Source: Geojedonia litorea
Lineage (GTDB): Bacteria > Bacteroidota > Bacteroidia > Flavobacteriales > Flavobacteriaceae
DNA length: 64,000 nt
Reading direction: 5' to 3'
Assembly: GCF_042654525.1 (NCBI RefSeq)
Contig: NZ_JBHSGP010000014.1
Location: 930,001-994,000, forward strand
Shown: positions 7,816 to 16,514 of the stretch, piece after piece
Position numbering within the stretch: position 1 is the first letter of the stretch
Layout of the letters: every line of letters starts with the position of its first letter
Notes under the pieces: generated by a model
The model's database searches: none
What the model saw: the letters and a program-made list of their open reading frames with translations, nothing else
What the model was told of the DNA's origin: nothing
Position numbers and translations under genes: made by a program

Positions 7816-8427
7816 TTACAATCTTTGTTTAAATAGTTCAGCATATTCCAAAACTACATTTTTATCAAAATATGGCTCTTCATCAATTCGCCCTATAATA
7901 TTCACTTTAGCCATTTTCTTAATAATATCTTCGGTTGATTGGTGTTCGTTTCCACTAAAAATAACAGAGACATCAAAGCCTTTTTCTTTTAAAAGATTTA
8001 CTGTTAATAAGGTGTGATTAATACTTCCTAAATAATGACGAGACACGACAATAACTTTATAATCTGGCTTTACTAGGTCTAATATGCTTTGCGTATCGTT
8101 TATGGGAACCATTAAACCACCGGCGCCTTCAATGACCAAGCTATTTTTAGTTTTAGGGGGATTGATTTGTTGTAGGTCTATAGAAACTCCATCAATAGAT
8201 GCGGCAGCATGTGGACTCATTGGTGTTTGTAATGCATAACTATTAGGATGAAAAACCGAAACGGTATTTGAAACCAGTTGCTTTACTTTATTCGTGTCAG
8301 AGTGGTCAAGATCTCCTGCTTGGATTGGTTTCCAGTAATCTGCTTGGAGGGCTTCAACTAAAATGGCCGAAACAATGGTCTTACCCACTTCGGTTGATAT
8401 CCCAGTGACAAAATAGGTCTTTTTCAT
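7816..8427 (-). CDS. bioD: Dethiobiotin synthetase
   Basis: 203 residues, slightly short for the family. It carboxylates DAPA and closes the ureido ring with ATP. The P-loop is GISTEVGKT (residues 9-17), followed by the YWKPIQAG motif with the conserved lysine, and the DAPA/nucleotide motif VIEGAGGLMVPI. The ATG overlaps the bioF stop by four bases (ATGA), so bioF and bioD are translationally coupled. The stop codon lies two bases from the GIY-YIG cassette. Confidence 0.95.
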   Translation of the reverse strand: MKKTYFVTGISTEVGKTIVSAILVEALQADYWKPIQAGDLDHSDTNKVKQLVSNTVSVFHPNSYALQTPMSPHAAASIDGVSIDLQQINPPKTKNSLVIEGAGGLMVPINDTQSILDLVKPDYKVIVVSRHYLGSINHTLLTVNLLKEKGFDVSVIFSGNEHQSTEDIIKKMAKVNIIGRIDEEPYFDKNVVLEYAELFKQRL

Positions 8428-9557
8428 TTTACAAAAGTAGCCAACAACTTAAGAACTTGGACAATTTCATTTGTTGAATTATAACTATGTATGCAAAAAC
8501 GAAGACGTTCTTGACCTTTTGGGACTGTAGGTGATAAAATAGGCTTAATGTCAAACCCTTGTTTTTGAAATTGATTAGAAAAGTTACGTACTTCATCATT
8601 ACCTTTTATTAAACAACATTGAATTTCCGAGTGACTTTCTATAAAATGTTTTTCAAGCCCCATAGTTTTGATTTCTGACTTAAAGCGTTGAATGTTGTGA
8701 TGTAATTTGTTAATATTATTTGTAAGTGCTAATTCTTCATATGCCATAATAATGCTGGCAATGCTGTGCGGTGGCAGGGCTGTTGTGTAAATAAAACTTC
8801 TTGCAAAATTGATCAAATAATTAACGAGTTCTCTACACCCTAATATTGCAGCGCCATGACATCCTAAACCTTTCCCAAAGGTGATTAGCCTTGCAAAAAC
8901 TGGATGCTGGAGTTGATCCACCAGCCCTTTACCATGATCACCAAAAACGCCGACAGCATGGGCTTCATCAATAATAAGAAAAGCATTGTATTTTTTGCAT
9001 AATTTTGATAGTGTTACAAGATCAGGACTGTCTCCGTCCATTGAAAATACAGATTCAGAAACAATATATACGGTTTCCTCATTTTGAACACGCTTTAATA
9101 AATGTTCAAGATGATTTAAATCGTTGTGCTTGAACTTGAAGGCCTTGGCGTTGGAAAGCCGAATACCATCTCGTATGGAAGCATGAATCAACTCGTCATA
9201 AAAAATGAGATCTCCTCGTTGAGGTACACTCGAAAAGAATCCTAGGTTGGCATCATAACCAGAATTAAAAACCAGAGCAGATTCGCTATTGTGATGTTTG
9301 CATAGTATAGCTTCGAGTTTGTTGTATAGGCGATGGTTTCCTGTCAATAATCGTGAACCAGTGGCACCATTTAAACCCATGTCATGTTCTTTAAGAAAAC
9401 GATGCGTTTTCTCAAAAATGGATTCAGATTTAGAAAATCCTAAATAGTCGTTTGAAGAGAAATCAACTAAATTTTGAGCATCACTTAACGTTCGAAACAA
9501 CTGTTCTTGCTGACGAAGCTCCAATTTAGATTTTAACTTTTTAGGGATGTTGTCCAT
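8424..9557 (-). CDS. bioF: 8-amino-7-oxononanoate synthase (KAPA synthase)
   Basis: 377 residues, an alpha-oxoamine synthase that joins pimeloyl-ACP (or -CoA) and L-alanine using PLP. The PLP lysine is K229 (TFGKGLGCHGAA), the pyridine aspartate D197 (IIDEAHAVG), and SNDYLGF and GATGSRLLTGNH are present. It is the first gene of the minus-strand biotin run, overlapping bioD by four bases. A perfect -7 box lies only four bases before its ATG. No bioC, bioH or birA is in the window, so the precursor route and regulator are elsewhere. Confidence 0.95.
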   Translation of the reverse strand: MDNIPKKLKSKLELRQQEQLFRTLSDAQNLVDFSSNDYLGFSKSESIFEKTHRFLKEHDMGLNGATGSRLLTGNHRLYNKLEAILCKHHNSESALVFNSGYDANLGFFSSVPQRGDLIFYDELIHASIRDGIRLSNAKAFKFKHNDLNHLEHLLKRVQNEETVYIVSESVFSMDGDSPDLVTLSKLCKKYNAFLIIDEAHAVGVFGDHGKGLVDQLQHPVFARLITFGKGLGCHGAAILGCRELVNYLINFARSFIYTTALPPHSIASIIMAYEELALTNNINKLHHNIQRFKSEIKTMGLEKHFIESHSEIQCCLIKGNDEVRNFSNQFQKQGFDIKPILSPTVPKGQERLRFCIHSYNSTNEIVQVLKLLATFVK

Positions 9558-9561
9558 AGAA

Positions 9562-9569
9562 CAAAAATA
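9562..9569 (-). promoter_or_regulatory. -7 promoter box of bioF (near-leaderless)
   Basis: On the minus strand TATTTTTG, an exact -7 consensus, followed by TTCT and the bioF ATG at 9557. No good -33 box is seen at the expected spacing, so this is a weaker call than the bioB promoter, which has the same box and the same distance to its ATG. Confidence 0.5.
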
Positions 9570-9596
9570 CTATCTTAGACCCTTAAATTTTAATTC

Positions 9597-11378
9597 ATGT
9601 ACAGATTTCTTTTTCTTGCCCTGTTTATTTTAATAGGGAATTTAACACTTGCACAAGTTTCTTCAAAATATAGTATTTCATTTGACAATGCAGTACATCA
9701 TGAGGCCCAAATAAAGGCTACGTTTACAAATTTTAAATCTGATGTGGTAGAGTTTAGGATGAGCCGGTCGTCTCCAGGGCGCTATGCTCTACATGAATTC
9801 GCGAAGAACGTTTATAATGTTGTGGTAACTGATGGTAATGGCAAAGTTTTACAGGCCTCAAGACCAAACCCCTATGCATGGCAGGTTAAAGGTCACAATG
9901 GTACTATCAATGTGAGTTATACCTTATTTGCAAATCATGGTGATGGCACCTATGCTCAAATTGATGAGACCCATGCGCATCTTAATGTTCCAGCCACTTT
10001 CATGTTCGTTCCTGAACTGTCCCAAAAAGAATTTGAAGTTACTTTTGAGCTAAGGAGTGACCTTCAATGGAAAGTTGCAACACAACTAAAACATGTAAAG
10101 GACCAAACGTATTATGCTAGGGATCTTCAATATTTTATGGATAGCCCTGTAGAAATAAGTAATTATAAAAAAAGAAGTTTTAAAGTTGATGGCCAAGACA
10201 TCAATTTTGTGTTGCATGATGATTTAGCATCAGATCAAGATTTTGATCAATACTTTGACGACGTGAAGGCTATAGTCCTTCAGCAAAAAGCAGTTTTTGG
10301 CGAACTTCCCAAGTTTGATTATAATGAATACACCTTTTTGGCCTGTTATATGCCAAATGTGGTTGGAGATGGAATGGAACACAGAAACTCTACAATTTTA
10401 ACTACAACCAGAAGTTTAGCAAAGGGTGGGATAGAGCAAAATATAGGTACAGTTTCTCATGAATTTTTTCATTGCTGGAATGTGGAACGCATCAGGCCAC
10501 AATCATTAGAGCCTTTTGACTTTGAAAGGGCGAATATGAGTGGCGAACTTTGGTTTGCTGAAGGGTTTACTAACTATTTTGATAATTTGACCTTGGTGAG
10601 ATCTGGGGTTTGGAATAAGGAACAATTTGTGAATACGGTTATGGGAACATTTAATTATGTTTGGCCCGCACCAGGACGGCAGTTTTTCAACCCAATTGAA
10701 ATGAGTTATCAGGCTCCATTTGTTGATGCAGCTAAATCTGTTGATGAAACTAATAGAGAAAACACCTTTATTTCTTATTACAGTTATGGTGAAATGCTGG
10801 GCTTAGGTCTAGATTTGTCCTTAAGATCCAATAATTTGAATTTGGATGATTATATGAAATTAGTTTGGAAGAATTATGGAAGTGTTGGTAAATTTTACAC
10901 AGTTGAAGACTTGCACAAGACTTTAAACCATTATGCAGGGGAAACCTTTGGTGATACTTTTTTCAATAAGTATATCTATAAAAGTGGAATGCCAGATTTT
11001 GTAGCGCTTTTTAAAAATGTTGGATTTCGTCTTAACCTGAATGAAGATCAAGTCGATTTTGGAGCTCATGTAAGGCACAATAAACTAATGGATAACCCAA
11101 AGATAGGATCCACAGCTTATATTAGTGGTCTTCAAAAGGGCGATAAAATTTTGCAGGTCGGGTCTTTTACTTTAAATGATATGATAACTTTAGATATGGT
11201 GCTTAAAAAGTATCAAGTAAATGATGTCGTTACTGTTGTTTTTGAACGTTTTGATAAAATTGAAACTCGCGATGTTATTTTAAAAGGAGGAAAATCCTAT
11301 AGTTTACAACAGATTCCAGAATCGGATGTAAATGAAGAAATGAGAAAAAACCAAGCACTTTGGTTAGATCCTAAATAA
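9597..11378 (+). CDS. Secreted M61 family metallopeptidase with C-terminal PDZ domain
   Basis: 593 residues. A signal peptide (1-20, ending LTLAQ) leads into an N-terminal beta domain (about 21-190), then the gluzincin catalytic domain with H288-E289-x2-H292 (SHEFFHCWN) and the third ligand E322 (GELWFAEGFTNY). The C-terminus (about 480-570) is a PDZ-like domain with the GLQKGDKILQVG loop. M61 (glycyl aminopeptidase) family members remove N-terminal residues, often glycine, from peptides in the periplasm. The gene is monocistronic, divergent from bioF with 39 bases between starts, and ends at a strong bidirectional terminator. Confidence 0.92.
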   Translation: MYRFLFLALFILIGNLTLAQVSSKYSISFDNAVHHEAQIKATFTNFKSDVVEFRMSRSSPGRYALHEFAKNVYNVVVTDGNGKVLQASRPNPYAWQVKGHNGTINVSYTLFANHGDGTYAQIDETHAHLNVPATFMFVPELSQKEFEVTFELRSDLQWKVATQLKHVKDQTYYARDLQYFMDSPVEISNYKKRSFKVDGQDINFVLHDDLASDQDFDQYFDDVKAIVLQQKAVFGELPKFDYNEYTFLACYMPNVVGDGMEHRNSTILTTTRSLAKGGIEQNIGTVSHEFFHCWNVERIRPQSLEPFDFERANMSGELWFAEGFTNYFDNLTLVRSGVWNKEQFVNTVMGTFNYVWPAPGRQFFNPIEMSYQAPFVDAAKSVDETNRENTFISYYSYGEMLGLGLDLSLRSNNLNLDDYMKLVWKNYGSVGKFYTVEDLHKTLNHYAGETFGDTFFNKYIYKSGMPDFVALFKNVGFRLNLNEDQVDFGAHVRHNKLMDNPKIGSTAYISGLQKGDKILQVGSFTLNDMITLDMVLKKYQVNDVVTVVFERFDKIETRDVILKGGKSYSLQQIPESDVNEEMRKNQALWLDPK

Positions 11379-11391
11379 AAATATAAAGCAT

Positions 11392-11427
11392 AAAAAAACG
11401 TGAGGTATTGGCCTCACGTTTTTTTTA
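11392..11427. terminator. Bidirectional terminator between the M61 peptidase and atpC
   Basis: Stem CGTGAGG/CCTCACG with loop TATTGG, flanked by an A-run on the left and a T-run of eight or more on the right. It can serve both convergent genes. Confidence 0.85.
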
Positions 11428-11444
11428 TTCAGTTAAAAGTATTA

Positions 11445-11738
11445 CTAATCAGCTAATACAATTACTTTGTTATCTTTCATTTCAACTGTACCAGAATTAA
11501 TCTTAACCGTTAAAACATTCTTATCATCTTTTTGTGGAATAACAAGCGCATGAAGCTCATCTAATACCAAAGGATTTTTAGTGTTTGTTTTTATCCTTAC
11601 TGTTCCGGTTTTTAATAAGGAAACAATAGGTGCGTGATTATTAAGCATTTCAAAATCTCCTGAAACTCCAGGTACAACTACAGAATCCACTTCTGAACTA
11701 AATAATGTTGCTTCGGGTGATACAATTTCTAAATACAT
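11445..11738 (-). CDS. atpC: ATP synthase F1 subunit epsilon (short form)
   Basis: 97 residues: only the N-terminal beta-sandwich is present (LEIVSPEATLFSSEVDSVVVPG, GDFEMLNNHAPIVSLLKTG). The C-terminal helical hairpin that inhibits ATP hydrolysis in E. coli is absent, as is usual in Bacteroidota. It lies 51 bases downstream of atpD on the same strand. The remaining ATP synthase genes are not in the window; in this phylum atpD and atpC are commonly separated from the main atp operon. Confidence 0.93.
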   Translation of the reverse strand: MYLEIVSPEATLFSSEVDSVVVPGVSGDFEMLNNHAPIVSLLKTGTVRIKTNTKNPLVLDELHALVIPQKDDKNVLTVKINSGTVEMKDNKVIVLAD

Positions 11739-11789
11739 AAATTTTATAGTTGATTATTGATAATTGCCAATTGATAGTTATCAATTGAA

Positions 11790-13298
11790 TTATGCCTCTG
11801 CTAACATTTTCTCTCCAGCCTCGATTGCTTCTTCGATAGTTCCTTTAAGGTTGAATGCTGCTTCAGGAAGATGATCTAACTCACCATCCATAATCATATT
11901 AAATCCTTTTATAGTTTCTTTAATATCAACTAACACCCCTGGTATTCCAGTAAATTGTTCTGCAACATGGAAAGGTTGAGATAAGAAACGTTGTACACGT
12001 CTTGCACGTCCAACGGCTAATTTATCTTCTTCAGATAATTCTTCCATACCAAGGATAGCAATGATATCTTGTAATTCTTTATAACGTTGTAATAACTCTT
12101 TTACGCGTTGAGCACAGTCATAGTGTTCTTTGCCTAAAATTTCTTTTGTAAGAATGCGAGAAGTAGAATCTAATGGATCTACCGCTGGATAGATACCAAG
12201 CTCTGCAATTTTACGAGATAATACGGTTGTAGCATCTAAATGCGCAAAAGTTGTTGCAGGAGCAGGGTCTGTTAAGTCATCAGCAGGTACGTAAACCGCT
12301 TGTACTGACGTAATAGATCCTTTTTTAGTTGAAGTAATACGCTCTTGCATCGCACCCATCTCTGTTGCTAAAGTAGGTTGGTAACCTACCGCAGATGGCA
12401 TACGACCTAAAAGTGCAGACACCTCTGATCCGGCTTGTGTAAAACGGAAGATGTTATCTACGAAAAACAATACATCTTTTCCTTGACTATCGCCAGCACC
12501 ATCACGGAAATATTCAGCAATAGTTAAACCTGATAAGGCCACACGTGCACGTGCTCCAGGAGGCTCATTCATTTGTCCAAAAACGAAAGTCGCTTTAGAC
12601 TCTTTCATTTTAGCTTTATCTACTTTGGTTAAATCCCATCCGCCTTCTTCCATAGAATGCATGAATTCGTCACCATATTTTATAATTCCAGACTCTAACA
12701 TTTCACGAAGTAAATCATTTCCTTCACGAGTTCTTTCTCCTACACCAGCAAAAACCGATAAACCACCGTGTCCTTTTGCAATGTTGTTGATCAACTCCTG
12801 AATTAATACTGTTTTACCAACACCAGCTCCACCGAATAAACCAATTTTACCACCTTTTGCATAAGGTTCAATTAAGTCAATTACTTTAATACCAGTGAAA
12901 AGTACTTCAGTAGATGTAGATAAATCTTCAAATTTTGGTGCTTCTCTATGAATTGGCAATCCTGCTTTTCCAGCTTTAGGTAAATCTCCAATACCATCAA
13001 TGGCATCACCAATTACGTTAAATAAACGCCCATAAACATCTTCGCCAATTGGCATTTGAATTGGAGCTCCAGTTGCTACAACTTCTGTTCCTCTACTTAA
13101 CCCATCAGACGAATCCATTGCAATAGTACGAACGGAATCTTCACCAATATGTGATTGTACCTCTAATACTAAAATAGAACCGTCAGGTCTTTTAATTTCT
13201 AATGAATCATAAATTTTTGGAAGTTCAGCTCCAGCACCGAATTCAACATCGATTACTGGACCTACAATTTGTGCAACTTTACCTGTAACTTTTGACAT
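11790..13298 (-). CDS. atpD: ATP synthase F1 subunit beta
   Basis: 502 residues, the catalytic beta subunit. The Walker A loop GGAGVGKT, the catalytic glutamate region GERTREGNDL, the Walker B strand VLFFVDNIFRF and the signature PAVDPLDSTS are all present. The N-terminal barrel begins GKVAQIVGPVIDVEF. The upstream 191-base gap holds a consensus promoter and a leader with a small GC hairpin. atpC follows in the same direction. Confidence 0.98.
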   Translation of the reverse strand: MSKVTGKVAQIVGPVIDVEFGAGAELPKIYDSLEIKRPDGSILVLEVQSHIGEDSVRTIAMDSSDGLSRGTEVVATGAPIQMPIGEDVYGRLFNVIGDAIDGIGDLPKAGKAGLPIHREAPKFEDLSTSTEVLFTGIKVIDLIEPYAKGGKIGLFGGAGVGKTVLIQELINNIAKGHGGLSVFAGVGERTREGNDLLREMLESGIIKYGDEFMHSMEEGGWDLTKVDKAKMKESKATFVFGQMNEPPGARARVALSGLTIAEYFRDGAGDSQGKDVLFFVDNIFRFTQAGSEVSALLGRMPSAVGYQPTLATEMGAMQERITSTKKGSITSVQAVYVPADDLTDPAPATTFAHLDATTVLSRKIAELGIYPAVDPLDSTSRILTKEILGKEHYDCAQRVKELLQRYKELQDIIAILGMEELSEEDKLAVGRARRVQRFLSQPFHVAEQFTGIPGVLVDIKETIKGFNMIMDGELDHLPEAAFNLKGTIEEAIEAGEKMLAEA

Positions 13299-13382
13299 TA
13301 CTTATGTGTTTAATGTTTAGATAATCTTAAATTGGAAAAACAGCTAACCCATTCTACTAGAGCGCTTGGTTTTTTCGCGCTG

Positions 13383-13412
13383 CAAAGATATTAGTTTTAA
13401 TTTAAAATTAAA
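13383..13412 (-). promoter_or_regulatory. atpD promoter
   Basis: On the minus strand TTTA (13412-13409), 18 bases, then TATCTTTG (13390-13383), an exact -7 box. The predicted leader is about 80 bases and contains AGCGC/GCGCT as a short hairpin within its first 30 bases, which could stabilise the mRNA 5' end. Confidence 0.65.
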
Positions 13413-13437
13413 GTCATTTTTACGCTTTTTTACAGAT

Positions 13438-13466
13438 AAAAAAAACGCCTTCAATCAGAAGGCGTT
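13438..13466 (-). terminator. Terminator of the TonB receptor gene
   Basis: Perfect 9-bp stem AACGCCTTC/GAAGGCGTT with loop AATCA; read on the minus strand it ends in a run of eight or more T. It separates the receptor gene from the atpD promoter. Confidence 0.85.
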
Positions 13467-13489
13467 TTAGTACTTAAAATATTGAATTA

Positions 13490-16336
13490 TTAGTTGTTAA
13501 TTGTCCAAGACACATAGTATTGCGATCCAATAAATGGTCCACCAACGGCACTTTGAAACTCTTTACCACCTAAATTGGTTCCGCCAACTTTAAAAATAGA
13601 TTTTAGAGATGGTATTGAATAGTTGATTTGAGCGTCAACAACAGTTCTTGCTGGCATAATAGCATTAGCAATACTAGCTTGCCAGAAATACTCGTCACTC
13701 CATCTAACATTTACATTGAAACCAAAGTCTTTAAATAAGTTTTCGTTTCCGAAAGAAACTTTAACCTTATGTTCTGGAGTGTTAAATCCTGCACTAAAAT
13801 CTGGTTCTGATGCCTGGTCAAAGTCTAATTTTGCATAAGTATAGTTAAAACCTAAATCAAAATTCTTCGCGATTTTAGTTGACAACCCTAATACAGCACC
13901 ATAAGAACTAACATTGGCAGTTGAGTTGGTATTAAGTTGAAATACTGTATAGTTTCCTGTAGCTCCATTTAACAATCCATTGGCGATATCTAAAACCCCA
14001 GAAAGATCTGATGTTGATCCATTATTAGGCGTAATAACTAATTTTTCAGCCAAGAAATCATTGTATCTATTATAATATAGGTTAACGTCAGTCGTGAACG
14101 GACCTAATTTACCTCTATACCCAACATCAAATGCTGTAACTTGTTCTTGTTTTACTAACGGTGTAATTCCCGTACCATTGACTGGTGTTAACAAGCCAGC
14201 ATTTTGTTGTACGGCTACGTTTGGATTAGTACCTCCAGCTACCGCAGTTTGAACTGCAATCCCAAATGCTGTTACCGATTCTCTTGAATAAGAATCAAAA
14301 TAAGCATCTCTAGGCTTAAGTGCTGTTCCCGGTAAATCTCTGTCCAAATTTGCAGGAGATCCACCAACTAATATAGCTCTACCCACATTAAACCCTATAA
14401 ATAAAGCTTGGGTATGAGGGTTCCTAAACCCTGTTTGAACCGATGCTCTAAAATTATGCTCTCTATTTGCTCCAGCAGAATACCCAACTGAAAGTCTAGG
14501 AGAATAACTTGCATCAAAAAATTCGTTTTTGTCATAACGTACAGATGCAGTTACTTTCAGGCGTTCATCAGCAAACTTTTTAATACCTTGTACATATGCA
14601 CCATATTCTTCATAATCAATCGGCCCATCATAATCGGTAAAAATAGTTCCGCTAGAATTTAAAGAATATTGTCTGTATGAACCACCAATTTGTAAATCCA
14701 TTGCGTCATTGAGAAGAGATTTAAAATTATAATTTCCTTCTCCAACGTGCATTTTGGTATTATCAAGGAATTTTGATCCCGTAGCGACATTTGGGTCATT
14801 GGTTACTTTATTAAATAATGCTTCAAACTCTGGTGTCCCAGGTTGAATAGTAACCGTTTGATCTGCAAATTGTCTTGCGCCAGCATGAGCTTGCTCATTT
14901 GTGCCTCCACCTAATAGGCCAGCTAAATAAGCTCCAGCATAAGTGCCAAACCACTCTTGTGCACCAACTTTATTCATATTAATACCAGTAAAACGCATGT
15001 CATAACTTTTACCTGCACTTTCACTTGTAGTATATCCTCTTAAAAAGAAATTATTTCCTCTAATCTCTAATTTGTGTTGCTGCAATGTAAAGTCTTTAAT
15101 TTGATATCTATTGGCACCTTGATAAATAGTGCTCCCACGACCAACTTTAGATTTCCATTCAATTTCTAAATCATCTGCGAAAGGGCGATAATGTAACGAA
15201 AAGTCAGCTTTTAAACTACTTGCATCATAATCGGTTAAATCAGATTCTTTGTAGCCCGTTCTAGCGACATTAACGGCAGGGACCATTGCGCTAGATCCAG
15301 GAGGTATTTGTCCCATTTGTTCAAGAGATTGGGCAACCTGCCTTAAGTTTAAACCTATACTTGAAAGGCTTACTTCATCTCCATAGATATTTAATCCGTC
15401 ATGAGCTGGGCTAGATCTAAATGGTAAGATGGCATCAGGGCTTCCAACGGCACCTAACACATATTGATTATTGTCGTTAGCTTGCCAATCAGTTCCTTTT
15501 AAATATGAAAATGATGCCTTACCAGCAAATTTATCGCTGAACTTATAGGCTGCTCTCATTCCAAAGTCATAGAAACTGTTATCTCCACCTGCTTGTTGTG
15601 ATGTTATACCTTGTTTATAGTAGAAATTAATTCCTTCATGATCAAAAGGATTTTTACTATTCATAAATAAAATTCCATTAAATGCGTTGGCACCATATAA
15701 AGCAGATGATGCTCCTGGTAATAATTCAACACTTTGAACATCTAATTCATTTAAACCTAACATGTTACCAATTGCAAAATTCAATACAGGTGAAGCATTG
15801 TCCATTCCATCAACTAATTGAACAAATCGTGTATTGGCATAGGTAGCAAAACCACGTGTGTTTACTGAATTAAAAGTTAAACTCCCTTGATGTACATCTA
15901 CACCCTTAAGGTTTTCCAAGCTATTATAAAAACTTGGTGCTGATGAGAGTTTGATGTCATTTGCGCTTAAACGTTCAATGGTTACTGGAGATTCACGAAC
16001 GCTCTCTGGAGTTCGTGAGGCTGAAATTACGATTTCATCCAATTCGCTACCTTCGTTTAAAATAAAATTTAAAGTTTGAGTATTGGTATTAACTTCTTTT
16101 GTGACAGTGCTAAAACCTACACTACTAATTTGAATAGTAAAAGGAGGGTTTTGATTTACGCTTAAAGTAAAGTTACCGTCAAAATCGGTTACTGTTCCAG
16201 TGGATGTACCTACAACAATGACATTTGCTCCTGGTAAAGGTTGGTTATTGTTATCAGTTACTTTTCCGGTTACTGTAGATTGAGCAAAACATAACGTGCC
16301 AATAAACAGCATAAAAATTTTAAAGATTGCTTTCAT
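13490..16336 (-). CDS. TonB-dependent outer-membrane receptor
   Basis: 948 residues. A signal peptide (1-18, ending CFAQ) is followed by a carboxypeptidase-regulatory-like domain (about 20-105; GKVTDNNNQPLPGANVIV, GTVTDFDGNF), a plug domain (about 105-230; DEIVISASRTPESVRESPV, LPGASSALYGANAFNGIL) and a 22-strand-type barrel to the C-terminus. The layout is that of a SusC-like or general TonB receptor, but no SusD partner is adjacent, so it is probably not a glycan-utilisation pair. The substrate cannot be read from sequence. A possible promoter (TTTG, 21 bases, TATATTCG) lies within 16337-16420. Confidence 0.9.
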   Translation of the reverse strand: MKAIFKIFMLFIGTLCFAQSTVTGKVTDNNNQPLPGANVIVVGTSTGTVTDFDGNFTLSVNQNPPFTIQISSVGFSTVTKEVNTNTQTLNFILNEGSELDEIVISASRTPESVRESPVTIERLSANDIKLSSAPSFYNSLENLKGVDVHQGSLTFNSVNTRGFATYANTRFVQLVDGMDNASPVLNFAIGNMLGLNELDVQSVELLPGASSALYGANAFNGILFMNSKNPFDHEGINFYYKQGITSQQAGGDNSFYDFGMRAAYKFSDKFAGKASFSYLKGTDWQANDNNQYVLGAVGSPDAILPFRSSPAHDGLNIYGDEVSLSSIGLNLRQVAQSLEQMGQIPPGSSAMVPAVNVARTGYKESDLTDYDASSLKADFSLHYRPFADDLEIEWKSKVGRGSTIYQGANRYQIKDFTLQQHKLEIRGNNFFLRGYTTSESAGKSYDMRFTGINMNKVGAQEWFGTYAGAYLAGLLGGGTNEQAHAGARQFADQTVTIQPGTPEFEALFNKVTNDPNVATGSKFLDNTKMHVGEGNYNFKSLLNDAMDLQIGGSYRQYSLNSSGTIFTDYDGPIDYEEYGAYVQGIKKFADERLKVTASVRYDKNEFFDASYSPRLSVGYSAGANREHNFRASVQTGFRNPHTQALFIGFNVGRAILVGGSPANLDRDLPGTALKPRDAYFDSYSRESVTAFGIAVQTAVAGGTNPNVAVQQNAGLLTPVNGTGITPLVKQEQVTAFDVGYRGKLGPFTTDVNLYYNRYNDFLAEKLVITPNNGSTSDLSGVLDIANGLLNGATGNYTVFQLNTNSTANVSSYGAVLGLSTKIAKNFDLGFNYTYAKLDFDQASEPDFSAGFNTPEHKVKVSFGNENLFKDFGFNVNVRWSDEYFWQASIANAIMPARTVVDAQINYSIPSLKSIFKVGGTNLGGKEFQSAVGGPFIGSQYYVSWTINN

Positions 16337-16514
16337 TTTAGGGAATTAGTTAATTAAATGCAGACGAATATAATTAATTCTCTAATTAATTAACAAAATT
16401 TTTTGAAAAAGTTATGCGCGCATAGTATATTTTAACAAAAAACGAGAAGAATATTACAAATATTTAAAAAAACAAGCTAATTATTAAAGACATTGACAAT
16501 CTATTGGTGGATTT

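Noticed and set aside
13490..16336. SusC/SusD-type glycan-utilisation locus
   Set aside because: No SusD-like gene, glycosidase or hybrid sensor lies beside either TonB receptor.
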